A DNA stretch of 64,000 bases. Origin: Haliea sp964022665. GTDB taxonomy: Bacteria > Pseudomonadota > Gammaproteobacteria > Pseudomonadales > Halieaceae. Location of the stretch: the NCBI GenBank assembly GCA_964022665.1, contig CAXIDF010000007.1, positions 92,929 through 156,928 on the forward strand. The letters are read 5' to 3'. The notes beneath the pieces are model-generated. The model did no database searches and was not told the origin of the DNA. It worked only from the letters and a program-made list of their open reading frames with translations. Both the position numbers and the translations under genes were made by a program. This document shows positions 46,649 to 55,281 of this stretch, in pieces (within the stretch, counting starts at the first letter, position 1; each line of letters starts with the position of its first letter).

Positions 46649-47818
46649 ATGGGTACTAAAAGCTTCACTAGCAAGTTACGCGAGGTCGTAACTCAAGCCT
46701 GTTACGTAAGAAAACATGTCCGAAGGGGTTTCTGGGCGCAATTCCGTGACTTAGTGACTATGTATCGTGATAACCCTACCTGCAATGTATTCGACTACTA
46801 CAGGTACCAGCTCTATGGGGGGCAACGCGGATCTCCTTTATATCGAGAACTACTTGGAAGTGGGGGGCAGGAGGCGTTCAGTCGAAGCTTGAACCCTCGC
46901 AATGCGGTTAGCCCCGCCTGGGACAAGATGTTGTTCGCAGTGCTGTGTGAGGCCTATGACTTGCCGGCGCCTGAAATGCTCGCATTCTACAAGCCACACG
47001 GCGAATCTCCCCGTTTTGCAAAGAGGACTCTCAGTACTCTTGCACAGGTTAAAGAATATGTGCTGTCCAGTACAGGGCCGATATTTATCAAGCCCGTAAA
47101 AAGCCATCAAGGGCAGGGAGCGTTTTTAATCACTGACGTCGACGCGGATACGGAGAGTGTAGTTGGTGTCGATGGCGTGGCAATCAGTTACGATGCGTTT
47201 CTGGAGAAGACCTTCACTCTATCTGGTGCTCATCGCTACAAGCCGAATGCCGGCTTCCTGTTTCAGCGGCCTGTGCGGCAACACCCTGGCATCACTGACT
47301 TTACACAGACAGAAAGGCCCTCTGGCTTACGCATCCTGGTCTTGAATACTGGAAATGGTCCTTTTGTCCACCGTGTAATCTGGAAGATCATTGCGCCTGG
47401 AAATATCAGTGATAATTTCAGTAGAGGGAAGTATGGGAATATGGTTTCTCAGGTTGACCCGGTTAACGGCACAGTGAGCCCCGCAATTGATGGTTTCTGG
47501 CCGACTGGCCGACTGCACGCGAATCATCCCGTATCCGGCCGTAGTTTCGATGGTTTTACGCTACCGTTGTGGTCGCAGGTTGTTAAAGATGTACTGAGAG
47601 CATCGTCAGTAATTAACGATATGGGTGCGATGCACTGGGATGTAATTATCTCAGAAACAGGTGCTGTGTTATTGGAACTTAACGACATCGGCGGTACCGA
47701 GTTTTTGCAATTACATGGTCAAGGGCTGATCGATGACAACTTGAAAGCCGGTTTGCAACGAGCGGCAGTTCTACAGAAGGGCAGCGAGTTTTCTCGTTTC
47801 ATTGTTGGTCGGGCGTGA
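46649..47818 (+). CDS. Divergent ATP-grasp protein (copy 2)
   Basis: A protein of about 389 residues. The central part has the ATP-grasp lysine stretch FIKPVKSHQGQGAFLI and the C-terminal metal site VLLELNDIGGTEFLQ, so it belongs to the sugar-transfer ATP-grasp group but is more distant than the other two copies. It is the only plus-strand gene in this block, lying between a deacetylase and another ATP-grasp gene. ATG 46649 follows AAGG by 9 bases and is preferred; the open frame extends to GTG 46535. The 46385-46648 gap has no other clear gene and only weak promoter-like hexamers. Substrate unknown. Confidence 0.72.
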   Translation: MGTKSFTSKLREVVTQACYVRKHVRRGFWAQFRDLVTMYRDNPTCNVFDYYRYQLYGGQRGSPLYRELLGSGGQEAFSRSLNPRNAVSPAWDKMLFAVLCEAYDLPAPEMLAFYKPHGESPRFAKRTLSTLAQVKEYVLSSTGPIFIKPVKSHQGQGAFLITDVDADTESVVGVDGVAISYDAFLEKTFTLSGAHRYKPNAGFLFQRPVRQHPGITDFTQTERPSGLRILVLNTGNGPFVHRVIWKIIAPGNISDNFSRGKYGNMVSQVDPVNGTVSPAIDGFWPTGRLHANHPVSGRSFDGFTLPLWSQVVKDVLRASSVINDMGAMHWDVIISETGAVLLELNDIGGTEFLQLHGQGLIDDNLKAGLQRAAVLQKGSEFSRFIVGRA

Positions 47819-47870
47819 AGGGCTGCAGTCAACACGCTCTATCGGTATCTCTAGGGCTGAGTGTTTGATC

Positions 47871-48953
47871 TTAATGAACTAGAGTTCCGAGCAATTGTTG
47901 GTGACTGCGGTTCATAACACAGGCTCCGATTGCCGTTGGCGCCAAATTGAACTCAATAATTACGGGGCCATCTGGTGTAAGCGCGATATCCAAACCAACG
48001 AAACGAGTACTGGGCAAGACATTGGTCACTTTTTTGGCCAACGCAATGACTTCTTTCTGAAAAGGCAGCTGTCGCTCCGACATGTCGTATCCGCTATCGG
48101 GGTGGTGTTTAAAACTTGGCCCACTGCTGTCTTGAGGAACGGCGATAGTCGTTTTGAAGTTGTTCTGGTCGATAGCGATACCAAACCCCCCCGACAACCT
48201 GTTGTCGACCAGGCTACCGGCGCGTCCGACTCTCAGGTATACCGCGATGACGCTCGCCTCACTCCCTTGGTCTTTTCCCACCCAAACTCGTAGAGTGTTC
48301 AAACTGCTGGGGTTGAATGCAGCGAGCGTGGGGTGCTGTTCAAGATACACTTCGATGATAAAGTCACAGCCTGTGTATGGAGTCAGGGTTCGTTCGATAA
48401 ACGCATCTACTGAAAGAGACTTATGCTCTCCAAGTTCACGAAGTGAGATGTCATCGCCCCGAATGACATCTGCCGCACAAAAGCCGTCCCCACCTGACCC
48501 TTCAACGGGCTTAAAGCAAATTCTCTCGATGTCGGGGTAGCTTCGTAGAATAGAGGTGAGGTCTCGGGCGCAGTCTGGTACTGAGCCGTTGGGGATGAAT
48601 CTACCTGAACCGGATAGATAACCGAGATACTGGGCGTCGGGAATGCTGTAGAAGCTCAGTAGTGATTTGGCGACAATCTTGTTGCGGGCCAGCATGCGGT
48701 ATTCAAGTGGATTGACCTGATTGAGAAAACGATAGTATTTCTGGTCATGCCAGTAGCCCAGCTTTTGTTGCCAGGGCATGTCCTTCTGCCAGAGGCGGTA
48801 CTTGTGATAGTTACCAGGCCCAAACCCCGTCATCAATTGCAGCATCAGCATTTCTTTCAGTTGTTGCCCAAAGGGCAACGAATCTGTCTGCTTGCTGCGA
48901 GCCCATGACATTCTCACGGCGGTACTCAGGTTTTTCAACATAAGGTCAGTCAC
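47871..48953 (-). CDS. Sugar-transfer-associated ATP-grasp protein (copy 3)
   Basis: A 360-residue ATP-grasp protein similar to the one at 44199. It has CFKPVEGSGGDGFCA for nucleotide binding, FNPSSLNTLRVWVG, YLRVGRAGSLVDNR, and the metal-binding VIIEFNLAPTA. The shared N-terminal GFGPGNYHKYRLW motif is typical of the group. It is the last gene of the minus-strand run that starts at 58042, lying 27 bases after the TPR gene, and faces the plus-strand ATP-grasp gene with 52 bases between the stops. Confidence 0.85.
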   Translation of the reverse strand: MTDLMLKNLSTAVRMSWARSKQTDSLPFGQQLKEMLMLQLMTGFGPGNYHKYRLWQKDMPWQQKLGYWHDQKYYRFLNQVNPLEYRMLARNKIVAKSLLSFYSIPDAQYLGYLSGSGRFIPNGSVPDCARDLTSILRSYPDIERICFKPVEGSGGDGFCAADVIRGDDISLRELGEHKSLSVDAFIERTLTPYTGCDFIIEVYLEQHPTLAAFNPSSLNTLRVWVGKDQGSEASVIAVYLRVGRAGSLVDNRLSGGFGIAIDQNNFKTTIAVPQDSSGPSFKHHPDSGYDMSERQLPFQKEVIALAKKVTNVLPSTRFVGLDIALTPDGPVIIEFNLAPTAIGACVMNRSHQQLLGTLVH

Positions 48954-48980
48954 GCCATCAGACAGAGATTAGACTCCGTT

Positions 48981-49661
48981 TCATTTCCAGTAACCTGCTC
49001 GTTGTAGCTTGCGGCGTAGTGCAGGAAAGTCCATTCCATATTCATAGGCCCTCTTGGCATATTGGTACGATTCCTCCATATGTCCCGCATCGAATAGCGC
49101 CAGCCCGAAGTTGTATAACAGATTGGCATTATTTGGATCCATTTTTTCGGCTAAAGCATAGTGTTGCAACGACTCATCGAGGTTGCCGAGACGGTGTAGA
49201 TAGATACCGAACAGTACTTGGGGTGCCGGGTCCATTGGGCTGAAGTTAATGGCTCGCTGCAGATAGCACTCGGCGTAGTACTTCCGTTTCGATTTGGCTG
49301 AGGATTCGCCCAGCGAATGGCGAATAGCTGAGTAAAGCGCTCTGTGGTGGTTGGGAAACCTGACCAAGGTGTAGTTTATGTCACCCATTGGGTCCTGGGT
49401 CGTTTCGCCTCGTGCCAGTTGCTCAACTTGCGGCGTGAAATGGCGCTTCTCGACAACGGGCAGTTTAGCCTTATCCTTGGTGTAGTCATACGGACCGAAA
49501 TTGCCGGCGCTTCCCCCGGTACATGCAGTGCCATCGAAGGCTAACCCCACCCAAGGGGCCGGTGTGCCCGCGTGAACAGAAACAGCTGAAATCAACACGA
49601 GAAGCATCGACAGTAAGAAAGATGGCATGGCGGTGCCCCGACACATTGGTTCTGGTTTCAT
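48981..49661 (-). CDS. Exported TPR protein beside the sulfotransferase
   Basis: A 226-residue protein with a signal peptide (about residues 12-32, ending SVHAG) and at least two tetratricopeptide units in the C-terminal half (VLFGIYLHRLGNLDESLQHY, LLYNFGLALFDAGHMEESYQ). The middle has a distinctive AGNFGPYDYTKDK stretch and HFTPQVEQLARGE. ATG 49661 overlaps the sulfotransferase stop by 4 bases (ATGA), so they are coupled; ATG 49628 is the next option. A periplasmic scaffold for glycan modification is possible but unproved. Confidence 0.75.
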   Translation of the reverse strand: MKPEPMCRGTAMPSFLLSMLLVLISAVSVHAGTPAPWVGLAFDGTACTGGSAGNFGPYDYTKDKAKLPVVEKRHFTPQVEQLARGETTQDPMGDINYTLVRFPNHHRALYSAIRHSLGESSAKSKRKYYAECYLQRAINFSPMDPAPQVLFGIYLHRLGNLDESLQHYALAEKMDPNNANLLYNFGLALFDAGHMEESYQYAKRAYEYGMDFPALRRKLQRAGYWK

Positions 49662-50416
49662 GATCCCAAGTGTACCCCCATCCAGCCACATCGTTTCATT
49701 ATACATTGGTCGACAAAGTCTGGAGGAAGCAATTCAAGCACGTTAGATGTGGCCACTAAACCATTTTCATGCTTTGGTGCAATCGTGGCGGTTGCCACCC
49801 CTAGAAACGATGCGAGTTTCCCGCGAGATTCATTCAACTGCTCGGTTCTGAGGAGCAGCGTTCTATCGGCCGGCAAATGTGCGAACAATAATTCGTACTG
49901 TTCTGAATACTGCGTGAGATAGGCATCCAAGGAATAAAGTCCCAGCTCCTCAAGAATTGCTTCTTCCTTGCGGTAGCCATGATGATGACGGCCCCATATG
50001 AAATCACGGTACCGCTGCCATTCTGCGGGCGTTTTGTGATAGTGGAAGTTGAGCCTGGACTTCAACCAGCGGAGCGGCTCTCTGATGGTGATAACAAACA
50101 TTGCATCAGGAAACACCTTGGGTAACCAAGGCGCCAGATAGCCAAGGGGGTGTGATGCCTCGACTTCCAGATTGAGGTGTCTGTCGCGAGCCTTGAGCCA
50201 TGCCGCTATGTCGCTTTCGCTCAATGTCCCCAGTATTACGTTCTCCGCAGTCTCTGTCAGGTCTTGAACGTTTGGCTCATGGGCTGACCGGTAGTGGTCC
50301 GTAAACATCGCGGAAAAGGACGTGGTTCCGGTCTTCGCAGCACCCAGACAAAAGCAGTGGGTTCGGCGAACCTGAGGTACTCTTTTCACAAGCTTGTGAA
50401 ATGAAGAAGTCAGCAC
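49658..50416 (-). CDS. Sulfotransferase family protein
   Basis: A 252-residue protein with the PAPS-binding 5' loop CLGAAKTGTTSF (about 23-34) and the 3'-phosphate motif VITIREPLRWLKSRL (about 104-118). It resembles bacterial carbohydrate sulfotransferases and is likely to sulfate the glycan in the cytoplasm. GTG 50416 overlaps the pyruvyl transferase stop by 7 bases, and the TPR gene overlaps by 4, so the three form one translational unit. The acceptor is not predictable from sequence. Confidence 0.85.
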   Translation of the reverse strand: MLTSSFHKLVKRVPQVRRTHCFCLGAAKTGTTSFSAMFTDHYRSAHEPNVQDLTETAENVILGTLSESDIAAWLKARDRHLNLEVEASHPLGYLAPWLPKVFPDAMFVITIREPLRWLKSRLNFHYHKTPAEWQRYRDFIWGRHHHGYRKEEAILEELGLYSLDAYLTQYSEQYELLFAHLPADRTLLLRTEQLNESRGKLASFLGVATATIAPKHENGLVATSNVLELLPPDFVDQCIMKRCGWMGVHLGS

Positions 50417-51309
50417 GTTGTATTATCTTTGCAATCGTGCAATTCGCGATTCAGTGTTTGCACCAACGTATCCATCTGTTCTCGTCGGGCGTCGAGTACC
50501 TTCGCGCTACTAAGATGTGCTCGACCTCTGCTTCTCAAGATAGCACTAAACTCCCGCTTTCTGAGTAATAGCTTCCCCTTGTTGAGCACCGCTTTAATTG
50601 GACTGTGGTGTTTGTTCTTGAAGATCGGCGTGAGTTTGGTGGGGACATAATTCAGGTCCAGCGATTGACACCAATCCTGCCACTTGAAAGGGTTGGTTTC
50701 AGGGACGCTGGTTACCGGAATCCAAGGTACTCTGAACGTATCCGCAACAATGGCTGCGTGCATGGCTTCTGCAATGACCAGCCGGCTTGCCGAAATCTGC
50801 TCGACAACCGCCTTAACATCAAACCCTTCCGGGTTGATATAGTGAATCCCCAGCTCATGACAGATTTTCTCCCAGAAGTGCCCCGATGTCGTGCTGTGGT
50901 GAGGCATGAAAGAGACGTCATGAACCTTCTTTTCATTTGCCACAAGTGGAAAGAAATGGCGCAGAAGAATGGCGGGGTCAGTTAGAGCCTTGTCGATTGA
51001 TACTCCGATAGCTTCTGCAGTTTTAGGCCCTCGAACGAATCTGATGTCGCAGTTGTTCAGGTTAAAAAGTGGTGCACCGTAGCCAAAACCGCTGCCAAAG
51101 ATAATTTTCTTTGGCTCTACCGGTATTCTGTCATCAAGGATGGTGCCGATTCCGTAAAAAAGGAGGCTTTCCTTGCCGTTTTCCTCCAAGGTTTCGATAC
51201 CGTGGTGACCAAAACCGGTAACGGCGCCGTCAAATAGTCTGGGCCACAGCCAGCGGTTCAGTTCATCCCCGAAATTGCCTTCCGGATCCTGGAAGTAAAT
51301 TACCTTCAT
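50410..51309 (-). CDS. Polysaccharide pyruvyl transferase family protein
   Basis: A 299-residue protein of the ExoV/CsaB-like pyruvyl transferase type. The start VIYFQDPEGNFGDELNRWLW and the later MPHHST, ISASRLVIAEAMHAAIVADTF are the family marks (glycine/aspartate loop and AMHAAIVA strand). It should ketal-link pyruvate to a sugar, adding negative charge to the polymer. ATG 51309 is preferred to 51354. It lies 76 bases after the hydrolase-1 gene and overlaps the sulfotransferase gene. Acceptor sugar unknown. Confidence 0.85.
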   Translation of the reverse strand: MKVIYFQDPEGNFGDELNRWLWPRLFDGAVTGFGHHGIETLEENGKESLLFYGIGTILDDRIPVEPKKIIFGSGFGYGAPLFNLNNCDIRFVRGPKTAEAIGVSIDKALTDPAILLRHFFPLVANEKKVHDVSFMPHHSTTSGHFWEKICHELGIHYINPEGFDVKAVVEQISASRLVIAEAMHAAIVADTFRVPWIPVTSVPETNPFKWQDWCQSLDLNYVPTKLTPIFKNKHHSPIKAVLNKGKLLLRKREFSAILRSRGRAHLSSAKVLDARREQMDTLVQTLNRELHDCKDNTTC

Positions 51310-51385
51310 AATAAGCCCATGTTCGCAATCATTGGTTGCGATGCTTGCACCCAAGCCGGTTGCTCGTGCTTCAAATTTCTGGAAG

Positions 51386-52276
51386 CTAGGTTAGATACGA
51401 TTTACGGATCCAGTCCCCTGCCAGTTCGAACATTCTCTCCTGTGCATCCTGGTTGGAGAAAACCTGATCACCTCCCTTGATGTCCATCCGCTCGTATTCT
51501 GGCTTGTTATAAGCGGCTTCCCACTCGGGTGACGAAGAGACAAGCCGATCAAATTCGGTGCTGAGTAAGAACCTGTCTCCCATTAAAAAGAGTATCTTGC
51601 CGTTGAACATCTTCAACCCGGTCAGGAGATCAGCGGAAAAGTCCGTACGGGCGCCTGCCTGGGGGGTTGATCCCGGCGTTGTCTCAGATTGCTTTGGTTG
51701 CAGCCTCTGCCGGACTTTTTTAATCGCGCCCGACGCGTAGTCACCGATGTTGTATTCCAGTTTGAACAGCTTTTTCCAGAACGACTTCTGTCGGATACGT
51801 GCAAGATAGTGCATTTGCTGGGCCTTGAATGGCGAGGTCGACGACCCGACAAAGGGGTTCCCCGCTATGATACACACAACATCTGGTAGCTTGTGCGCAT
51901 GTAAAAGCGCAGCTGAAGCAGCGTCGCAGCCTCCCCAGAGAATGATCCGCTTGACGGACGGTGCTCTTCTCTTGAACTCCGCGATAGCCGCCTCGATGTC
52001 CTCTCGGGTGTGTTGAAAGCCTTTGAATTCGCCCTCACTGTCGCCCAGGCCTCTATGATCGAAACGCATGACATGAATGCCATCAGCGACGAGCCGACGA
52101 GCGAGCCTCAACAACTGTCGACCGACGCCAATCCTGTACTGTGGCCCACCGGGTACAATGGTAAGCACTCCCACATCGCAATGTTCATCGCCTCCGTGCA
52201 GGAAGCCGATAAGGCTGCTACCCGCGCAGTCGAATGCGAAAGCTGACTCGCGCGTTGATGATTGGGAGTCGTTCAT
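51386..52276 (-). CDS. Alpha/beta hydrolase, exosortase A system-associated (hydrolase 1)
   Basis: A 296-residue alpha/beta hydrolase of the TIGR03100 type. It has GGPQYRIGVGRQ near the oxyanion side, RFDHRGLGDSEGE typical of this fold, and LWGGCDAASAAL at the nucleophile elbow, with Cys in place of the usual Ser (G-G-C-D-A). It overlaps the hydrolase-2 gene by 4 bases. These two hydrolases occur with the carrier protein, ligase and decarboxylase in XrtA loci and may release or move an acyl group. Activity is unknown. Confidence 0.88.
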   Translation of the reverse strand: MNDSQSSTRESAFAFDCAGSSLIGFLHGGDEHCDVGVLTIVPGGPQYRIGVGRQLLRLARRLVADGIHVMRFDHRGLGDSEGEFKGFQHTREDIEAAIAEFKRRAPSVKRIILWGGCDAASAALLHAHKLPDVVCIIAGNPFVGSSTSPFKAQQMHYLARIRQKSFWKKLFKLEYNIGDYASGAIKKVRQRLQPKQSETTPGSTPQAGARTDFSADLLTGLKMFNGKILFLMGDRFLLSTEFDRLVSSSPEWEAAYNKPEYERMDIKGGDQVFSNQDAQERMFELAGDWIRKSYLT

Positions 52277-53088
52277 AGGCTTAGTGCCCTTGTTTTCTCC
52301 AGGAGGCTACTGCATTCGCCACGCTTATGTAGTTGCCAAACCGGTTCGCCAGTAAATGTATCGACCGCTACTGTCACGCCATTCTCCCGTAACTCGGCGA
52401 TGGCTTTGCTGGTTTTCATATTCAGGTCGGACGACTCATCATTGCTGTGCTCCAACCAGAAAATTGTTGTGCCGGGAGAGGCATTGTTGGCAGCCAGGGT
52501 GAGTTGATCAATGCCCGTGGCCAATGCGCCGCCCAGTTTATATCCGGCCACTTCGATGGATTCCCCAGCAGCCAGGGCGTTTTTCATCTGCTCGGTTGTC
52601 TCTGCTTCTTTGCCTGCTTGCATTAGTGACGCGGTTCGTTGACGTAACATTTGTGTCAGGAAGAGCTTTCCCGACGTGACGGGCTGCCAGAGCAGCAGCT
52701 TGTTTACAGCGGTTGACTGGCGAGATATACAATCAAAAGCGATGAGCGCCCCAAGTCGTAATCCCCATAATGTGATGGGGGCATCGCTTCGCTCCCTGAC
52801 CCTCTGAATGGCATTGGCTATGTTTTCTTGCCATATTTCCAGGCTGGCATCTTCGAACTCGCCCTGGCTCTCTCCAGTGCCGAAGTAGTCCAGAATCGTA
52901 CATGAGGAACCTCTATGTGCGAACCAGCGCGCCTGGTTAGCCACCATCGATCGACAACGATTCATCTCCTCGCCGAAGGGAGGAAGGTAGATGATGTTCG
53001 CCTTGGGGACTTCTTTTGGCCAAAACTGCAGTGAGAATGCAGGGTGATCACTCCCGATAAACTCGGCGATGGTGTCAATCTGGCTCAA
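52273..53088 (-). CDS. Alpha/beta hydrolase, exosortase A system-associated (hydrolase 2)
   Basis: A 271-residue alpha/beta hydrolase of the TIGR03101 type. It has IYLPPFGEEMNRCRSM, LDYFGTGESQGEF, and the nucleophile-elbow region LWGLRLGALIA, where the usual serine is replaced (G-L-R-L-G), so classical hydrolase activity is doubtful. It lies 5 bases after the carrier protein gene and overlaps hydrolase 1 by 4 bases. Acyl transfer or binding of the carrier-bound group is plausible, as inference. Confidence 0.88.
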   Translation of the reverse strand: MSQIDTIAEFIGSDHPAFSLQFWPKEVPKANIIYLPPFGEEMNRCRSMVANQARWFAHRGSSCTILDYFGTGESQGEFEDASLEIWQENIANAIQRVRERSDAPITLWGLRLGALIAFDCISRQSTAVNKLLLWQPVTSGKLFLTQMLRQRTASLMQAGKEAETTEQMKNALAAGESIEVAGYKLGGALATGIDQLTLAANNASPGTTIFWLEHSNDESSDLNMKTSKAIAELRENGVTVAVDTFTGEPVWQLHKRGECSSLLEKTRALSL

Positions 53089-53093
53089 TTCGA

Positions 53094-53345
53094 TTACGCC
53101 TCTGATATTTTCGCTTCAACAAAATCGCTCAGCGATTGAATTGTCTCAAAGATTTCACCACTTATCTCCTGATCACTGATTTCACAGCCGGTAGCATCCT
53201 CGATTTGTGTTATCAGTGTGGTAATGGTCAGGGAGTTAAACTCGGGGAATCCGCCCAGGAGCACAGTGTCCTCTGATAACGGGTAGTCTTTGCCCAATTG
53301 CAGGCAGGACCTCACGAGTTGCTTTGTCAATTCAAGTGCTGTCAC
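53094..53345 (-). CDS. Acyl carrier protein, exosortase A system-associated
   Basis: An 83-residue four-helix carrier protein. The phosphopantetheine serine lies in EFNSLTITTLI (about residues 36-40), a variant of the usual DSL motif. The charge pattern and length fit an acyl carrier protein. It is likely loaded by the AMP ligase at 4814-6424, and the two hydrolases follow it directly. In many XrtA loci the ligase, decarboxylase and carrier are adjacent; here they are split by about 47 kb. Confidence 0.88.
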   Translation of the reverse strand: MTALELTKQLVRSCLQLGKDYPLSEDTVLLGGFPEFNSLTITTLITQIEDATGCEISDQEISGEIFETIQSLSDFVEAKISEA

Positions 53346-53399
53346 GCGGTAGTTCCTCCGGTAGATTCATGGGGCCACAAGGTGGATGATTGACGGCGG

Positions 53400-55208
53400 T
53401 TAAACATGTCGATACTCGGGCTGATTGGCCTGCAACCATATCTCAAGGACGGTGAGGACCCAGATAAGCTCCCCGAAGTAAGAGGCATGTCCGGATCGGT
53501 GCTGTGCAATGGCGTCCTCAAGGAAGTCTGCCTGGAAAATATTGCGGCTTTTAAGTTGCAGGATATTCTCGTAGGCCATTTCCTGTAACGGCTTGTGGTC
53601 TTTCATCCACACGCCAAACGGCAGACCAAAGCCATGCTTTTCCTTCTTTATCGTGGCCGCTGGCAACCAACCCGACAACGCTTGTTTGTAGAAATCCCGC
53701 AAACGATTCCTGGGCAACTTCCAACGTGTGGGGAGGGTCGTTGAGAACGCAACAAGCTCATCGTCAAGCATGGGGTAGTGCACGTTAACACCAGCCAGTC
53801 GGCACGCCTGAGATACCTTGCGTAAATCGTTGTCAGCCAGCGTCATCTGCCAGTCCAGGAAGAGCATGCGGTTCAGAGTAGAGATATCTTCGGGGGTGTT
53901 GAAAGTTTCCCGCATCAACCTTAGAGGTTCATCGACATCCACTTCCTGCAAGAGGGCCGTGTTGAACACCGTTTCCGGGCTGATTTGTTCAAGAAAACTG
54001 TAGTATTGGAGGCGGTCGGGCAAGGGCAGGTTGGCTTGCGTAATGTAGCTTCTGGCTTTTCCAGCCCCTGGTAGTATTCCTGGCAAACTCGATACAGCCG
54101 GGGTAATCACGCCGCGTTGCAGCCAGTCAGGTAAATTTTTATATAGCTCGAATACCTTTTGTTTGGCGTAGCGCTCGTTACCGGCGAAAAGCTCATCACC
54201 GCCATCCCCAGCCAGCAGGGTTGTGATGCCATCTGTCGCCGCCATACGTGCACAAAAATACGCCGGTAGGGCAGAGGAGTTGCCGAAGGGCTCATCAAAG
54301 CTCGCCGCAACAGCAGGCAGCGCAGTAACCACATCGTCGGGGGTGACATAGTATTCATGCAGTCGAATACCGAAGTGCTCCGCCGTGATGCGAGCATAGG
54401 CCATCTCATCATAGCCCTTGGCATCGAAGCCTATGGCATAGGCATCACAGCTTCCGCCCTGTAGTTCACTGAGCATGCCGGCGACGGTGGAGCTGTCCAG
54501 GCCACCGCTCAGGAAGGCGCCTGTTTTGCCAGTATTCAGTTGACTGCGTTGCACAGCACCTTTCAGGTGCTGCTGCAGTGAGGTGTGCCGGAGAGCTTTG
54601 TCGGTAGCTGTTTCCCTGAAATTTGGAGTCCAGTAGCGAGACGTGTTCCAGCCAGCGGTCGTTACCTCCAATTGCTCGCCCGCTCGCAGCTTCTGCATAC
54701 CACTCCATACGGATCCGGGGGCAGGTATCATGTGGAAGTAAACGTAGTTGTAGAGGTTTTGACTGTCTACACCATGCGAGGGCGAGAGCTTACGCAAGTC
54801 AGCTAGCGCCGTGCTAGCGACTACATTGCCGTCTTCTACCCCAAAATATAGCGGGAGACGCCCCATACGATCCGTCGACAGAATGATTCTTTGTTGTAGG
54901 GGATCAGCGATGAGGAATGCCCAGGTTCCACCAAGATGTGCGGCGCAATCCTTGCCATACTGAGCGTAAAGGTCGAGCAGGTCGTTGCCGCTGAATTCAT
55001 CTTCAGGATTCGCTCCCGACAGCTTCGGCTGGCCGGCCATGACGACAGTGATGCCACTTTCGAGTTGCACGCCATGCCGTGCGAGAACGAAGTTGCGGTC
55101 CACCGGAGCGTTCTCATTCGTGAGACCGTCCGGAATAAGCTGCGGACGGTTAGCCAGTTCGCTTGTTCGTATGCTCGCGGTCAGGTTCGCAGAGTACTCA
55201 ATAGCCAT
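53400..55208 (-). CDS. Asparagine synthase homologue lacking the glutaminase cysteine
   Basis: A protein of about 602 residues (start ATG 55208; GTG 55244 gives 614). The C-terminal synthetase domain is intact, with the PP-loop SGGLDSS at about 234-240 and LLAGDGGDELFAGNERYAK. The N-terminal domain keeps the glutaminase fold (GGTWAFLIADPLQQRI, LSTDRMGRLPLYFG) but no MCG start exists in frame, so the C2 nucleophile is absent and it cannot hydrolyse glutamine in the normal way. It may use ammonia or another amine, as beta-lactam synthetase-like homologues do. It lies just upstream of the carrier protein gene (54 bases), so the product amide may be made on the carrier. Confidence 0.85.
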   Translation of the reverse strand: MAIEYSANLTASIRTSELANRPQLIPDGLTNENAPVDRNFVLARHGVQLESGITVVMAGQPKLSGANPEDEFSGNDLLDLYAQYGKDCAAHLGGTWAFLIADPLQQRIILSTDRMGRLPLYFGVEDGNVVASTALADLRKLSPSHGVDSQNLYNYVYFHMIPAPGSVWSGMQKLRAGEQLEVTTAGWNTSRYWTPNFRETATDKALRHTSLQQHLKGAVQRSQLNTGKTGAFLSGGLDSSTVAGMLSELQGGSCDAYAIGFDAKGYDEMAYARITAEHFGIRLHEYYVTPDDVVTALPAVAASFDEPFGNSSALPAYFCARMAATDGITTLLAGDGGDELFAGNERYAKQKVFELYKNLPDWLQRGVITPAVSSLPGILPGAGKARSYITQANLPLPDRLQYYSFLEQISPETVFNTALLQEVDVDEPLRLMRETFNTPEDISTLNRMLFLDWQMTLADNDLRKVSQACRLAGVNVHYPMLDDELVAFSTTLPTRWKLPRNRLRDFYKQALSGWLPAATIKKEKHGFGLPFGVWMKDHKPLQEMAYENILQLKSRNIFQADFLEDAIAQHRSGHASYFGELIWVLTVLEIWLQANQPEYRHV

Positions 55209-55281
55209 GGTTTCGCCACACCCGTTTAGTAAGTCGTCTGCCACAAGGCAGCGAGTTTTTCAGACTAGTGTTAATCATCCG

